Of a DNA stretch of 64,000 nucleotides, positions 1 to 10,593 are shown piece after piece. The translations under genes and the position numbers were made by a program. Under the pieces are notes generated by a model. That model worked only from the letters and a program-made list of their open reading frames with translations, was not told where the DNA came from and did no database searches. Positions within the stretch are counted from its first letter, which is position 1. Each line of letters starts with the position of its first letter. Source of the stretch: Pedinophyceae sp. YPF-701 (taxonomy: Eukaryota > Chlorophyta > Pedinophyceae); assembly GCA_916048055.1 (NCBI GenBank), contig CAJZHL010000031.1, positions 1,178,001 to 1,242,000 on the forward strand, written 5' to 3'.

Positions 1-769
1 GGGGTGCGCGGAGCTGGGGCGGCGACGCGAGTTCCGCAACGTGATGCACCTGCGCGGGATCGACGTCATGTCGGTGCGCGTCTGGTTCGACAAGAAGGGC
101 TCCACGCAGTTCCCGTCCAACGTGCTGTCCGGGTTCGAGCCCAACGTCGGGGGCACGTTCTTCAACCTCAACGAGCTGCACGACGAGTACAAGGACTGCG
201 AGGGCAGCGTGATCGCCGCGGACTTCTACCACGCCGGGTCGCTCCTGCCGCTCTCGGACGAGGCCGTGGCGCACAAGGTCGCCGAGTTCGTCAGGACCTG
301 CGAGCCGAGCTTCGAGGGCGCCAAGGTCACCGACTTCGCGGTGCTGCGCTTCCCGAAGGCCGTCACCCACTTTACGCCCGGCAGCTACCCCTTCAGGCCG
401 CTCCAGACGACGTCGATCCACAACCTGTTCGTCGCCGGTGCGTTCGCTCACATCGAGTGCCCCTGCGCAACGCGCCTGCGACCGGCATCGCCTGCGTGGC
501 TCACAGCATTTGGGCGTTTTTGGTTCGTTGCAGGGGACTGGGTGAAGGGCTTGCCGCATGGCTCGCAGGCGCTGTGTCAGGAGCGCGCCTACGTCGCTGG
601 CCTGCGCGCCGCGAACCTGGTGATCCAGGACTCCGGTGTGGGGCGCGAGGCGGAGATCCTGGACGTGGAGCCGGACGAGCCGCACATTGCCGCTGGCAAG
701 TACGCGGCGCGGCTCCTGCGCGAGGGCGCTGACACGCTCGGGATCCGCAGTCCGTTCTTGTTCCCGTGA
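1..769 (+). CDS. FAD-dependent amine oxidase, carotenoid-desaturase-like (5' truncated)
   Basis: C-terminal part of a flavin amine oxidase/phytoene-desaturase superfamily protein; the N-terminal Rossmann FAD-binding part lies off the left edge. The frame is open from base 2. The visible protein has the family's late substrate-domain and FAD-closing segments, including FPKAVTHFTPGSYP and NLFVAGDWVKGLPHGS followed by QERAYVAGLRAANLV. An inferred intron at 438-533 (96 bp, GTGCGT...TTGCAG) lies inside VAG|DW: removing it restores the conserved NLFVAGDW motif, while leaving it in inserts 32 foreign residues with no stop. Close plant and algal relatives are plastid desaturase-like oxidoreductases of unsettled substrate, so I do not claim zeta-carotene desaturase itself. 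The stop is at 767-769, and the next gene converges 91 bp downstream. Confidence 0.8.
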   Translation, partial: GCAELGRRREFRNVMHLRGIDVMSVRVWFDKKGSTQFPSNVLSGFEPNVGGTFFNLNELHDEYKDCEGSVIAADFYHAGSLLPLSDEAVAHKVAEFVRTCEPSFEGAKVTDFAVLRFPKAVTHFTPGSYPFRPLQTTSIHNLFVAGAFAHIECPCATRLRPASPAWLTAFGRFWFVAGDWVKGLPHGSQALCQERAYVAGLRAANLVIQDSGVGREAEILDVEPDEPHIAAGKYAARLLREGADTLGIRSPFLFP

Positions 770-860
770 CGCGACCTCGTTGTGACCACATCTCTCGCCC
801 ACAGAGCGTTCTCTTAGTTCGATAGCATCTCGATTCGTCACCAGGTGAGTAATTCGCGCC

Positions 861-1977
861 CTACGTGATCGACCGTGCGAGGTAGTCTAGGAAGACACGC
901 TTGGCGGAATTACCGCCCTCTTTCAACCGCGAGAACGTGTTCTGGGTGGCCGCTTTCAAGAAGAACCGCTTGTGTCGCCTCAGCTCTGCCATCGTGACGG
1001 TGCGCGGCAGTGCCAGGTCCGGCAGCCCCTCCCCGAACGACACCACCACACCGCCGACGCCCGCCGCCGCGGCTCCGCCCTGGCAGCTCGCGACGCGCTC
1101 CACCACCTCCTGGGACGCCCGGTCGAGCTCGTGCAGCAGGTTGGTGGACGACAGGGGGACGTTGGACGTGGCCATCGTGGGGCGGAGATCCTGCGAGCGC
1201 GGCGGCCCAAACGACGTCGCCGGTCACCGCCAAGCTCCTGCCGCGTGCGCGTGCGGTCTGCGGCCCCGCGGCGTCTCACCTTGGCCAGTGCGCGGGTGCT
1301 GTTCTTGTTGCCCTGCTCCGTCAGGGCGGCGACCACGTCCTGCAGCGCCCGCTCCGTCGCGTCCGCGCCCATCTCCGGATACACCGTGATCAGCGGAGAG
1401 TCCCAGCGGTTGCGTCCGTCGGGGCGCTCGAACCTCCCTGCGCCGCAGCTGGGCATCGGGCGGTGGTGAAACGTTCGGCCGCCTCGCACGGTCAGGTCGC
1501 GCACCTGCGTCTGCGGCCGCGCGCACCTGACAGGTCGTCGAATATGTGGCTGAGCCACCGGTCGCCCTCCGGCACGCGGGCCGCGTTCCAGGCCTCGCGG
1601 CTCGCGCTGGGCGTGTCGACGTGCACACAACAGTGCCGCGTGGCCGCCGCCCGCGCCACACACCACAGCTCGTAGCGAAAACCCTTGATGCCGTTGACGG
1701 AGTCGACGATCACGACCGTCCGCTTGTTGAGTTTGCCGTCGGCTTCCGCGCGGATGGCTCCCCGAAGCATCTTCTCTCGCGGCATGTCCGCGTACGCTTC
1801 GTTGGGCCGCATGTGCAGGGACGGCTCGTCCACCACGACCACGTCCTTCAAGTCCCGCAGCAGTTGCGGGTCTTCTGGTGTCGCCTGCGCGATGCGCTCA
1901 CGGAACATCGCTGCCAGGCGCTGCGAGACGGTCGTCTTGCCACAGCTTGGCTGCCCGCACACCACGACGAGCGGCAT
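861..1977 (-). CDS. KTI12: KTI12-like elongator-associated P-loop protein
   Basis: Predicted 312-residue protein in three exons: 1977-1527, 1437-1280 and 1190-861, with two 89-bp GT-AG introns. The N-terminus is MPLVVVCGQPSCGKTTVSQR, a Walker A loop at the very start as in KTI12/PSTK-like ATPases. Family blocks follow in order: VVVDEPSLHMRPNEAY, VIVDSVNGIKGFRYELWC, FERPDGRNRWDSPL, LRPTMATSNVPLSSTN and LHELDRASQEVVERV, then a C-terminal LRRHKRFFLK. Length matches the family (about 300). KTI12 supports Elongator-dependent wobble-uridine modification of tRNA; that role is from family knowledge. The first ATG is used because the P-loop starts there. It converges on the upstream amine oxidase and shares a 506-bp divergent region with the exonuclease gene. 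Confidence 0.9.
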
Positions 1978-2483
1978 GTCGACGCTGGTTCCGGCCTCCC
2001 GCGCCGCTCGTCAGTACATGAGAGCGCTACGGAGCGCCAGGTCGCGCCCGATCACCCCCTGAAGCGACGACAGACGCCCACAGAAGCGCCGCGCACCGTC
2101 TCGTCACCGCCGTCCGCCAAGCACGTGCGACAGCAGTCGATGACTTGGGCCTGGTGTGGAGTTCGAATGAGCGAGCGCGACCCGCACCAACAGCGCGGGC
2201 GGCGCCCAAGGTTCGCGCCCCATGCGCCGACACCTCCCTCCTCGACACGGCAGTTGCCGAGCGCAGCCGGGTGCCCCCCGCAGTCCGGCTTGAAGGCCCC
2301 CCGCACGCGTGTCGGCCGTGCACTGTGCTCCACCGCGGGAGCACGACGAGATATCTCCACGCACCAGACTGCATTCGGGTTGTATGGTGGCTGGGCTCTG
2401 CTGAGGAGTGCGCAAACGCTCGCCCTTCCGCAGGGCACAGCGGACCACGCTGACGCGCGGCTCCTCAGGGTCGAGCGAAGAGG
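1978..2483. other. Divergent intergenic region, KTI12 / XRN2
   Basis: 506 bp between two divergently transcribed genes, presumably holding both promoters. I see no supported coding exon, tRNA or convincing TATA box. Confidence 0.5.
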
Positions 2484-5400
2484 ATGGGGGTGCCGGCGTT
2501 CTATCGGTGGCTTTCGGAGAAGTGCGTGCCTTGCAGTCTGCAGGAGCCACCGACGCTGCTGCCGTCTGACACCCTTCGTGGCCGCCTGTACATGGATCAC
2601 CTGCACCATCACGCATGACGGTCGCAGAATTGGCGCACCGTTCGCGCTGATAGCCGCCTGCGGGCATCAGCGAGCCCGGTACACTTTTCGCCACACCTCG
2701 CCGTTGACCCCGGCGCGCTGGCCCATCGAAACAGGCTGTATTTGCCCGCGCATTTCTGCCTCTATCATTTTAAAGAGATTGAGGTGGTTGCGCGCCGAAG
2801 TTGCGCCGACCACAGAGCGCTGTGCGCCCAGCTCCACTTGCCCTGGGCCAGGCGGCCGGCCGTCGCCGGTGCATCGCGGCGTGCTTCCCTCACCATCGCG
2901 CGACGCTCCTCCGCTACTGAGCCAACCGCAGCGGGCGCGCCGTTCCGGTCCTGCGCCGACCTGAGCGCGAGGGCCGCGAGCTGCCCACCGAGCGCAGCAG
3001 CCCCGCCACCACGCAGCCCTCTGAGCGACCGCGCCGGCCACGACACCTCCCCGCAGGTACCCGAAGATCATCAAGAATGTGATCGAGGAGCAGGGCGTGC
3101 CCCTCCCGGACGGCGGGGAGGCGCCGGTCGACTGGAGCGGGCCCAACCCCAACGGAGAGGAGTTCGACAACTTGTACCTCGACATGAACGGAATCATCCA
3201 CCCCTGCTTCCACCCCGAGGACCGCCCCGCGCCCACCACCGAGGCCGAGGTCCGCCCGCGCACCTGCGCCCGCACACCACCTGCGCCGCCGGTCCACACA
3301 GCGCTGTCTCACGCGCGCGGGCGCCCGCCCGCCGCCGCCCGCAGGTCTTCCAGAACATCTTCGAGTACATCGACCGCCTCGTCGCGATGGTCCGGCCGCG
3401 GCAGGTGCTGTACATGGCCATCGCCGGCGTGGCCCCGCGTGCCAAGATGAACCAGCAGCGGTCGCGGCGGTTCCGCGCCGCGCAGGACAACGAGGAGCGC
3501 GCGAAGCAGGAGGCCCGCATCCGCGCGGAGCTCGAGGCCGAGGGCGTGAGGCTGCCGCCCGCGCAGGACGGCGGCGGGGAGGTGTTTGACTCCAACACCA
3601 TCACGCCCGGCACGCCCTTCATGGGGCGGCTCTCCGCGGCGCTGCAGTACTACGTGCACGTGCGGCTCAACCACCAGCCCGCGTGGCGCGACCTCATGGT
3701 CGTGCTCTCGGACTCGAACGTGCCCGGCGAGGGCGAGCACAAGGCGGTCGGGTTCATCCGCGAGCAGCGCGGGCGGCCGGGGTGGAACCCGTGCACGCGG
3801 CACGTGGTGTACGGGCTGGACGCGGACCTGATCATGCTCGCGCTGGCCACGCACGAGCCGCACTTCTTCATCCTGCGCGAGCTGGTGACGCTGCCCATGA
3901 AGAAGGACGCGCGCCAGGAGGTGCTCGACCGCGCCAAGGCCGCCGTGGGCGAGGCGGAGCGCGCGGAGGAGCCCGTGTCGAAGAAGCCGTACCAGATGGT
4001 GAAGATCGCGGTGCTGCGGGAGTACCTGGCGCTGGACCTGGCGCCGCTGGACCGCGCCGCGGACGTCCCGGGGGGGTTCGACCCGGAGCGCTGCCTGGAC
4101 GACTTCGTGTTCATGTGCTTCTTCGCGGGGAACGACTTCCTGCCGCACATGCCCACGCTGGAGATCCGCGAGGGCGCGATCGAGCTGCTGATGCATGTGT
4201 ACCGGCGCGAGGTGGCGCGGACGGGCCACCTCACGGACGGGTCGCACGTGCACCTGGACCGCGTGCAGCACTTCATCCGGTGCGTGGGGGCGTACGAGGA
4301 CCTCATCTTCTCCAAGCGCGCGCGCATGCTCATGCGCGACAAGCGGCGGCGCGCCGAGCAGCGCGCGGCGGGGCGCATGGACCGCGTGCGTGGCGCCGGG
4401 GAGATGCCCAAGTGGATGAACGGCGCCGTGAACCAGCCGCCCGGCGCGGGGCCGCGCGGGGCGCCGCGCGGGCCCAGCATGATGGTGGCTGCGGAGATGG
4501 CGCGCATGGACGGCGCGGGGCGGGCGCCGGGCGACGAGAAGCGCCCGTGGGGCGAGGGCGCGGCGGGCCCGCAGAGCAACCAGGGCGCGGCGGCCGCGCT
4601 GCGGGACAAGATCATGGCCGGCATGAAGCGCAAGCAGCCCGAGGCGGACGCGGCGGTGAAGGCGGAGGGCGACGCGGCCCCGGACCGCAAGGCGGCGAAG
4701 CTCGAGTCGTCGGACGCGCCGGGTGCGGGGCATCGCGGCGAGGACGAGAAGCCGAGCGACCCGGCTGCGTTCTGGTCGGAGATGGGGGGGGTCGAGGGGG
4801 CGGGCGTGAAGGAGGAGCCGGAGGACGCGGGGGCGGAGGAAGCGGACGTCGTGGAGGAGGAGGAGGAGGAGGAGGAAGAGACGGACGCGGTGGAGGAGGA
4901 GGAGGTGCCGGCGGAGCTGCTGCGGGCGAACAACGACAAGCTGAAGGAGAAGCTGTCGTCGTTCATGAAGGACAGCAGCGACAAGTTCGACGAGATGTTG
5001 GAGTCCGAGGGGCGCGTGCGGCTGGGCGAGCCCGGGTGGAAGGAGCGGTACTACGCGGAGAAGTTCGGCGTGGAGGGCCCGGCGCTGCGGGACAAGGCGC
5101 GGGAGGTGGCGCGGGCGTTCGTGGAGGGGCTGGTGTGGGTGATGCGGTACTACTACGACGGCGTCGCGTCGTGGACGTGGTACTACCCGTACCACTACGC
5201 GCCCTTCGCCAGCGACCTGGGCGAGCGCATCAGCGAGCTCGACATCCAGTTCCAGCCCGGGAAGCCCTTCAAGCCGTTCAACCAGCTCATGGGCGTGCTG
5301 CCCGCGGCGTCGCAGCACTGCCTCCCGGAGCCGTTCCGGTGGCTGTTCGACAGCAAGGAGTCCCCCATCCTGGACTTTTACCCGACCAAGTTCACCGTCG

Positions 5401-6515
5401 ACATGAACGGCAAGCGGTTCGCGTGGCAGGGCGTCGCGCTGCTGCCCTTCATCGACGAGAAGCGCCTCCTCGCGGCCACCGAGCCGCTCGAGGGCCGCCT
5501 CAGCGACGAGGAGCGCTGGCGCAACGGGCAGCGCCTGGCGCTCCTCTTCGTGCACCGCGCGTTCCCGCTCGCCAAGACCGCGCTGGGGCTCGAGGAGCGC
5601 GTGAAGACGCTGCCGGAGGACGAGCGGCGCAGCGCGAAGGCCGCGATCGACCCCCGCACCGCGAACAAGACCAACGGCACGATCTACGCGTGCCAGGGGG
5701 AGGCCATGCCCGCGCGCATCAAGGCGCCGTTCGGCCTCGGCGACGACGTCGAGAACAACCAGGTCGTCTGCATGGTCTACGACGACCCCCCGCACCAGCG
5801 CCACGAGCCGCGCGTGCACCCGGACACCATCATGCCCCCCACGGAGCTGACCGAGCTCGACATGCCCGAGGCCGTGGTGCTGTGGCACGAGCGCGGCGGA
5901 CGCGGAGGCGGGCGCGGTGGCGGGCGCGGTGGGGGCCGCGGCGGGCTCAGCGGGGCGGGGCAGCGCATGCTGGCGCACGAGCTCGGGTTCCGGCGCGATG
6001 GACCGCCACCGTACGGGCCGCCGGGCGGAGGCGGGTACCAGCGACCCCCGCAGTACGGGATGGCGCCACCGGGGGGGTACGGGATGGGACCGCAGCACGG
6101 CGGCCCGCACCCCGGCCCCTACGGACCTGGTGGCCTGGCGAGCCGCCCGGCCACGGCGGCTCTACTGGCGGGGCGCGGCCTGGGCAGGGCGCCGATGCGA
6201 GGGGGGCCTCCGCCGCGCGGGTACGGCGGCCCTCCCCCGGCGAACCCGTACGGGCCGCCGCCGTCGGGGCCGTACGGCGGACCACCGCCTGGGTACCGCC
6301 CCCCAGGCCCAGTTGGGGGGCCTCCCCCGGGCCCCGGTCAGCGGCAGACGTTCGCGAGGGCGGCCGGCGGCGGGCCGGTGGCGGGGGGCTACGGCGGAGG
6401 ATACGGCGGGCCGGGCGGGCGGGTGGGAGGGAGGGGGGGTCCCATGGGGGGCAACAGATTCGGAGCGTTGCAGCGCGACCTCCCGCGACAGAGCAGGGAT
6501 CCGCGGAGACGGTGA
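2484..6515 (+). CDS. XRN2: 5'-3' exoribonuclease, XRN2/RAT1 type
   Basis: Predicted 1133-residue nuclease in three exons: 2484-2521, 3057-3249 and 3345-6515. The first exon codes only for [12 protein letters not shown], the invariant XRN start; a 535-bp intron follows, then KYPKIIKN. Conserved blocks include [49 protein letters not shown] and [15 protein letters not shown], covering the acidic metal-binding residues of the XRN catalytic domain. A charged linker around residues 480-700 contains KRKQ-type basic stretches and a long Glu run. The second conserved region ([14 protein letters not shown]) comes next. The C-terminus is an RGG box (GRGGG repeats) and a long Gly/Pro/Tyr low-complexity tail. 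Size and tail favour the nuclear RAT1/XRN2 class, acting in transcription termination and rRNA/mRNA decay. I see no CCHC zinc knuckle between EPHFFILRE and the next block. Confidence 0.93.
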
Positions 6516-6641
6516 CGGGCGGCGGTTTTGACACATCCCGCGGCGGAGCATGAACGCGCGAGGAGGGCTACGGCAAGAGCTCTCACACATGATGCACCTA
6601 CATGTAAGACAAAAGAAGTGAGTCGCGGCCACGCTGTTTCC

Positions 6642-8371
6642 TCACGGGCCGTCGCGCGCTCTCTTGCGCTGTTCGTGTTCCCTGATGGCGAGGGCCACCG
6701 CGCCGTCCACGATCTCCGCGGCCCCGTGCACCCCCTTGAGTGACGGCAGGAAGTTGACATCGACGATGAAGTGCGCGCCGCCGTCCTCGACCACTACGTC
6801 GAACCCAAACAGCCGCAGCTGCAGGCGCTGCGCCAGCCTCCGAGCCGCGATCACGCACAGCTCCTCGTCCAGACCCCCCTCCTGCACTACCTCCCCTTTC
6901 GGCATGTCTCTCAGGCTGTGGAATCGCAACACGGCCCCCTGCTCCACGGACTCGGCCGGCGGCGAAGACATCCGAGGCTGCACCGCGATGCGGCACGCCG
7001 GTGAGCCGTCCTTGTCCGGCACGACGCCGCAGTAGACTTTGTGGACAGTGCCGCGGTGCCGCACGTACTGCTGGGCGACGCACGGGAGCGGCACCGGGCC
7101 CCCTCCGGCTGCCAGGGCTGCTGCTTCGGACGGTACGATCGCGAGCTCGTGGGCAGCGTCGGGGCCGCAGGCGACGCGGGGTTTCAGTATGCAGGGGAAG
7201 GAGACGTGTGTGATGGTCTGGACCGACGCAGGCGAGAGGTCCGGCAGCAGCACGGCGCGAGGGACTTGAATCCGGCGGCCGTCGAACGTCGTCGCCTGCG
7301 GGTGAAGCGGCGAGGGGCGCAGCGCTCAGGGAAAGGCGCAGCCGCGCGCTGTCGCGCTGTGTGGCATGATGCGTCCTCTCCGTACCTCGCCGAGGTCCGC
7401 GAGCGCCGCGTGGGTCGTCCACCTATCGGAAACGACGCGCAGAGCGGCGATGTCGTCGATGACCGCGATGTCCAAGCGGTGGGCCGTCTCTGCCAGTTGC
7501 AGCGATGCCTGCGAGAAATCAACACGCAGCTGCCCGCCGCGGTCCCCGCCGTCGAGCGTCGCCACCATGTCGTCCGTTGGCTTGTGCAACAGCGCCTGCG
7601 TGCCAGTGGCATCACTTCGTCCGTCGCGGGTGCAAATCGTCCCGCTACGTCAGCAGGCAGCGCGCAAGCAGTGCGTGCACTCACGTCGAGGCCCCGCAGC
7701 TCCAGTTCCCACAGCTCCGGCTCTGCGCTCGTGATCGGCACGAACACGACGCCCCACGCCCCCGGCACGATGGGCAGGAGTCCGCGCCCCCGCATGTCCA
7801 GCAGGCGGGACTGTTTCATACAACACCCACACACGCGCGCACCGCTGCGGAGCTGCAAGCGTCCGATCGCGGACACCGCCTGCTCGTCCGTCGCGACCAC
7901 GACGCTCAGGTCTGCGCGCGGCGCCCCCTCCTCGTGCGTCGACAGCCCCGCCAGACGCCGACACACTGCGGGGTGGTCCGCGGCGGCGTCGATGGCCACA
8001 CACCAAGTTCGCGCCGCCTCCGACAGCGCCCGGGCAAGGGCATCGACCTGCACGCGTCCCTCGACATCGCCGTCGCAGGCCACGACGATGACCGTTTCCG
8101 CCAGGTCTGGTGCCCCGCTGCGGGCAATGCAGCCCAGGGCCCGCTGGGCGAGACGCTGCGCAGATTCCTGCTCCTCACTTACTTGCACGCGTATTGCGCG
8201 CAGGTGGGCTCCAGCGCCGGCCAGCGCACGCGCCAGGGCGTCGTAACGCTTTGTTGCACCTCCTAGGTTGCACGGCCGATCCGCGTCTCCTGAGCCCACG
8301 GCAGATGCCGAATATGTGCCAGGCCCCTCTTCACTTGATGACAAACACAGGACGAAGACCTCCTGTATCAT
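6642..8371 (-). CDS. Inositol phosphate kinase, ITPK4-like with N-terminal extension
   Basis: Predicted 516 residues in three exons: 8371-7685, 7595-7386 and 7295-6642, with introns of 89 and 90 bp. The C-terminal half is an ATP-grasp ITPK: HVSFPCILKPRVACG, AHELAIV, a KVYCGVV strand, LFGFDVVVEDG and the metal-binding FIVDVNFLPSLK. The N-terminal 300 residues match the layout of plant ITPK4, where a degenerate HAD-like domain precedes the kinase; GCCMKQSRLLDMRGRGLLPI and LLHKPTDDM correspond to conserved ITPK4 segments. The enzyme class phosphorylates or isomerises inositol tris/tetrakisphosphates on the route to InsP6; substrate here is inferred. The ATG at 8371 is the first in the open frame, but an upstream exon cannot be excluded. 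Confidence 0.85.
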
Positions 8372-9005
8372 GGGCTGCCGTGACGTGCGGCGCGTCAGGC
8401 CAAGACGTCCGCCTCCCCCAAGCGGCTCACGCAGTCAACACAGCTCTCGTGCAGGCGAGCTCTGCTCTCCGTCTGATGCTCGTATGCACTCACACGATAC
8501 TTGCGCAGAATCATGTAGAGAAGTGCGCTTTGGCGCCTGTTTTTCCACTTGACGTGGCTGCTAGTCTGTCGGTCACAAGTCGCGCGCTCGTCGCCCCTGC
8601 ACACAAGACGTGTGGTCAGCACCTGCCGTGCACACAGGCGACCTCTGTCGAGGCAGAGCTTTATCACGATTGCGCTGCTGCGCGTTCCGCTGCCAGCATT
8701 CATGCGCATCCTGTGTTTGGCGAGGCTCGGTGCTTCCACGTCGTATACATACGCGCGCTCGTCCCCTCGATCATACAACTTTGCACCTGCTGTTCTGCGT
8801 CAGGCAACTGATTTCGGTGGGCTTTACGGGACTAGGCGCCTCCTGGGCACATCTTTCCTTGGCCTGCGGCTGGTAGCGAGCAGGGCGATGGTGCGCCCTG
8901 GCTCCCCGAACACCAGGCAGACGCATGGCGACGTGATGACCCTGTCGCTTGCATGCGTGTGCACGGCATGGTTCGACACGCAACCGTCGGCCGAGGCTCG
9001 GAGCG
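8372..9005. other. Divergent intergenic region, ITPK / AP endonuclease
   Basis: 634 bp of visibly lower G+C than the flanking coding DNA, between divergent genes. Short open frames here (for example 8395-8778 on the minus strand) resemble no known family. Probably promoters and untranslated leaders. Confidence 0.45.
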
Positions 9006-10564
9006 ATGACTGGTGCCCTGCAGGCTTCTAGCGAACAGGGCGACGTCCCAGAGGAGGTCCAGGAGGTGATCGATGCCGCCGAGGACGGGACGCTGGGGAA
9101 GATGACCGCGCCGAAGCTCAAGGCAGGCGCTCTCCCCGGATGATGCGCACTGACTTCATGTTTGGAAAAGTGCGCTTCATGGTTTACCTCACATGCGTTT
9201 CCGCAGGCCTTCTGCAAGTACAAGGGCGCCACCGTCGGCGGTTCCAAGCAGGACCTCCTTGCGAGGGCTGCGCGTCTGCTCGGCAAGGAGCCGCCCCCTC
9301 CCCCGGAGCCCAAGCGCAAGGCCGAGGGAGCGGGCGGTGGTGCGGCCAAGAAGGCCAAGCCGCAGCCCGTCGAGGGGCCCAAGTACACCGTCGACATGCG
9401 CAAGGGCGCGCTCAGCGGGCCGTCTCTCAAGGTGCGTGTTCGCCACCTGCCACAGACGTGCTACACCCGCGCACCGGCAATGGCCTCCTCACGCCGGCGC
9501 ACCGCGTGAGACCTCGGGCTGCTGCGTGGACGCGAGCTGCAGGTACTGTCGTGGAACGTCGCCGGGCTCCGAGCGCTGCTGAAGAAGGCCCCGGAGGCGT
9601 TGCCGCAGTTGTGCAAGGAGGAGCAGCCCGACATCATCTGCATCCAAGAACACAAGTTGCAGGAGAAGCACGTGGAGGAGATACAGGGGGAGGTGCTGGG
9701 CGCGCTGGGAGAGGGCTGGCAGGCGCACTTCGTGTGCTCGACCGACAAGGCGGGGTACGCCGGCGTCGCGATGTTCGTGGCGCCCCCCGCGGCGGACAGC
9801 GCTGTTCCCGCCGCGCCCACGTTCACCTCGGGCATCGGCATGGCAGAGGTGCGGCTCCGCGCCGAGTATCGCGCAGAGCAAGTTCACTGTGGCCTCGCGC
9901 AGAACAAGCAGCCAACACACGTGCACAGGATACGTGCTGTGCTGGCGCTGAACAGTGCGGCGTCGTGCGCGGGGTGCAAAGCACGCCTCACCCGCACCGC
10001 CGTGTGTCCGTTGCTCCGCAGCACGACAACGAGGGGCGCGTGCAGACCGCGGAGCTACCAGAGTGCTTTGTAGTGAACGCCTACGTGCCGAACGCGGGCG
10101 CCGCGGACCCCGACAACGCGAAAATGCCGAAGCGGCTGGACTACCGCGTCGGTTCCTGGGACCCGGCCTTCTCGGCGTACATCAAGTCGCTCGAGGGGCG
10201 TGGCAAGCCGGTGGTGCTGGTGGGGGACCTGAACTGCGCGCGGGAGCCGATCGACATTCACAACCCGGCGGGGAACCTCAAGAGCGCCGGGTTCACGCCC
10301 GAGGAGCGCGAGAGCTTCGCCAAGCTGTTCGTGGACGACCTGCAGCTGAGCGACACCTTCCGCGCCATGCACCCAGGCGTCATCGGGTACACGTACTACT
10401 CGTTCCGCATGAACATGCGCGACAAGGGCAAGGGCTGGCGGCTGGACTACGCGCTGGTGTCGCGCGACCTCGCGAGCAAGGTGCATGACGCGTTCATCAT
10501 GACTGAGATGCCCAAGTGGTCCGACCACCTCCCGCTGGGGGTGACGCTCAAGCGCCCGCTGTGA
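9006..10564 (+). CDS. AP endonuclease (ExoIII/APE family) with SAP domain, ARP-like
   Basis: Predicted 396 residues in four exons: 9006-9122, 9207-9431, 9543-9848 and 10022-10564. Exons 1-2 code for a SAP DNA-binding motif (MTAPKLKAFCKYKGATVGG, then KQDLLARA) and a Lys/Pro-rich linker with AAKKAK, a possible nuclear signal. Exons 3-4 code for the nuclease: LSWNVAGLRA, ICIQEHKL (catalytic Glu), VLVGDLNCA, FRMNMRDKGKGWRLDYALVS and a final SDHLPL with the catalytic Asp-His. SAP plus ExoIII is the arrangement of plant ARP. It would cleave abasic sites in base-excision repair. Intron 1 (9123-9206) only works with a GC donor (AAG|GCAGGC), because the exon frame runs into a stop at 9141. The stop lies 29 bp from the convergent flavoprotein gene. 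Confidence 0.92.
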
Positions 10565-10593
10565 GCGGACGACGTGATGCGCAGCGCAGCCCC

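Noticed and set aside
3309-6110. A 933-codon open frame on the minus strand
   Set aside because: It lies opposite the XRN2 coding exon and is Arg/Leu/His-rich, the usual antisense shadow of a high-GC3 gene; no family similarity.
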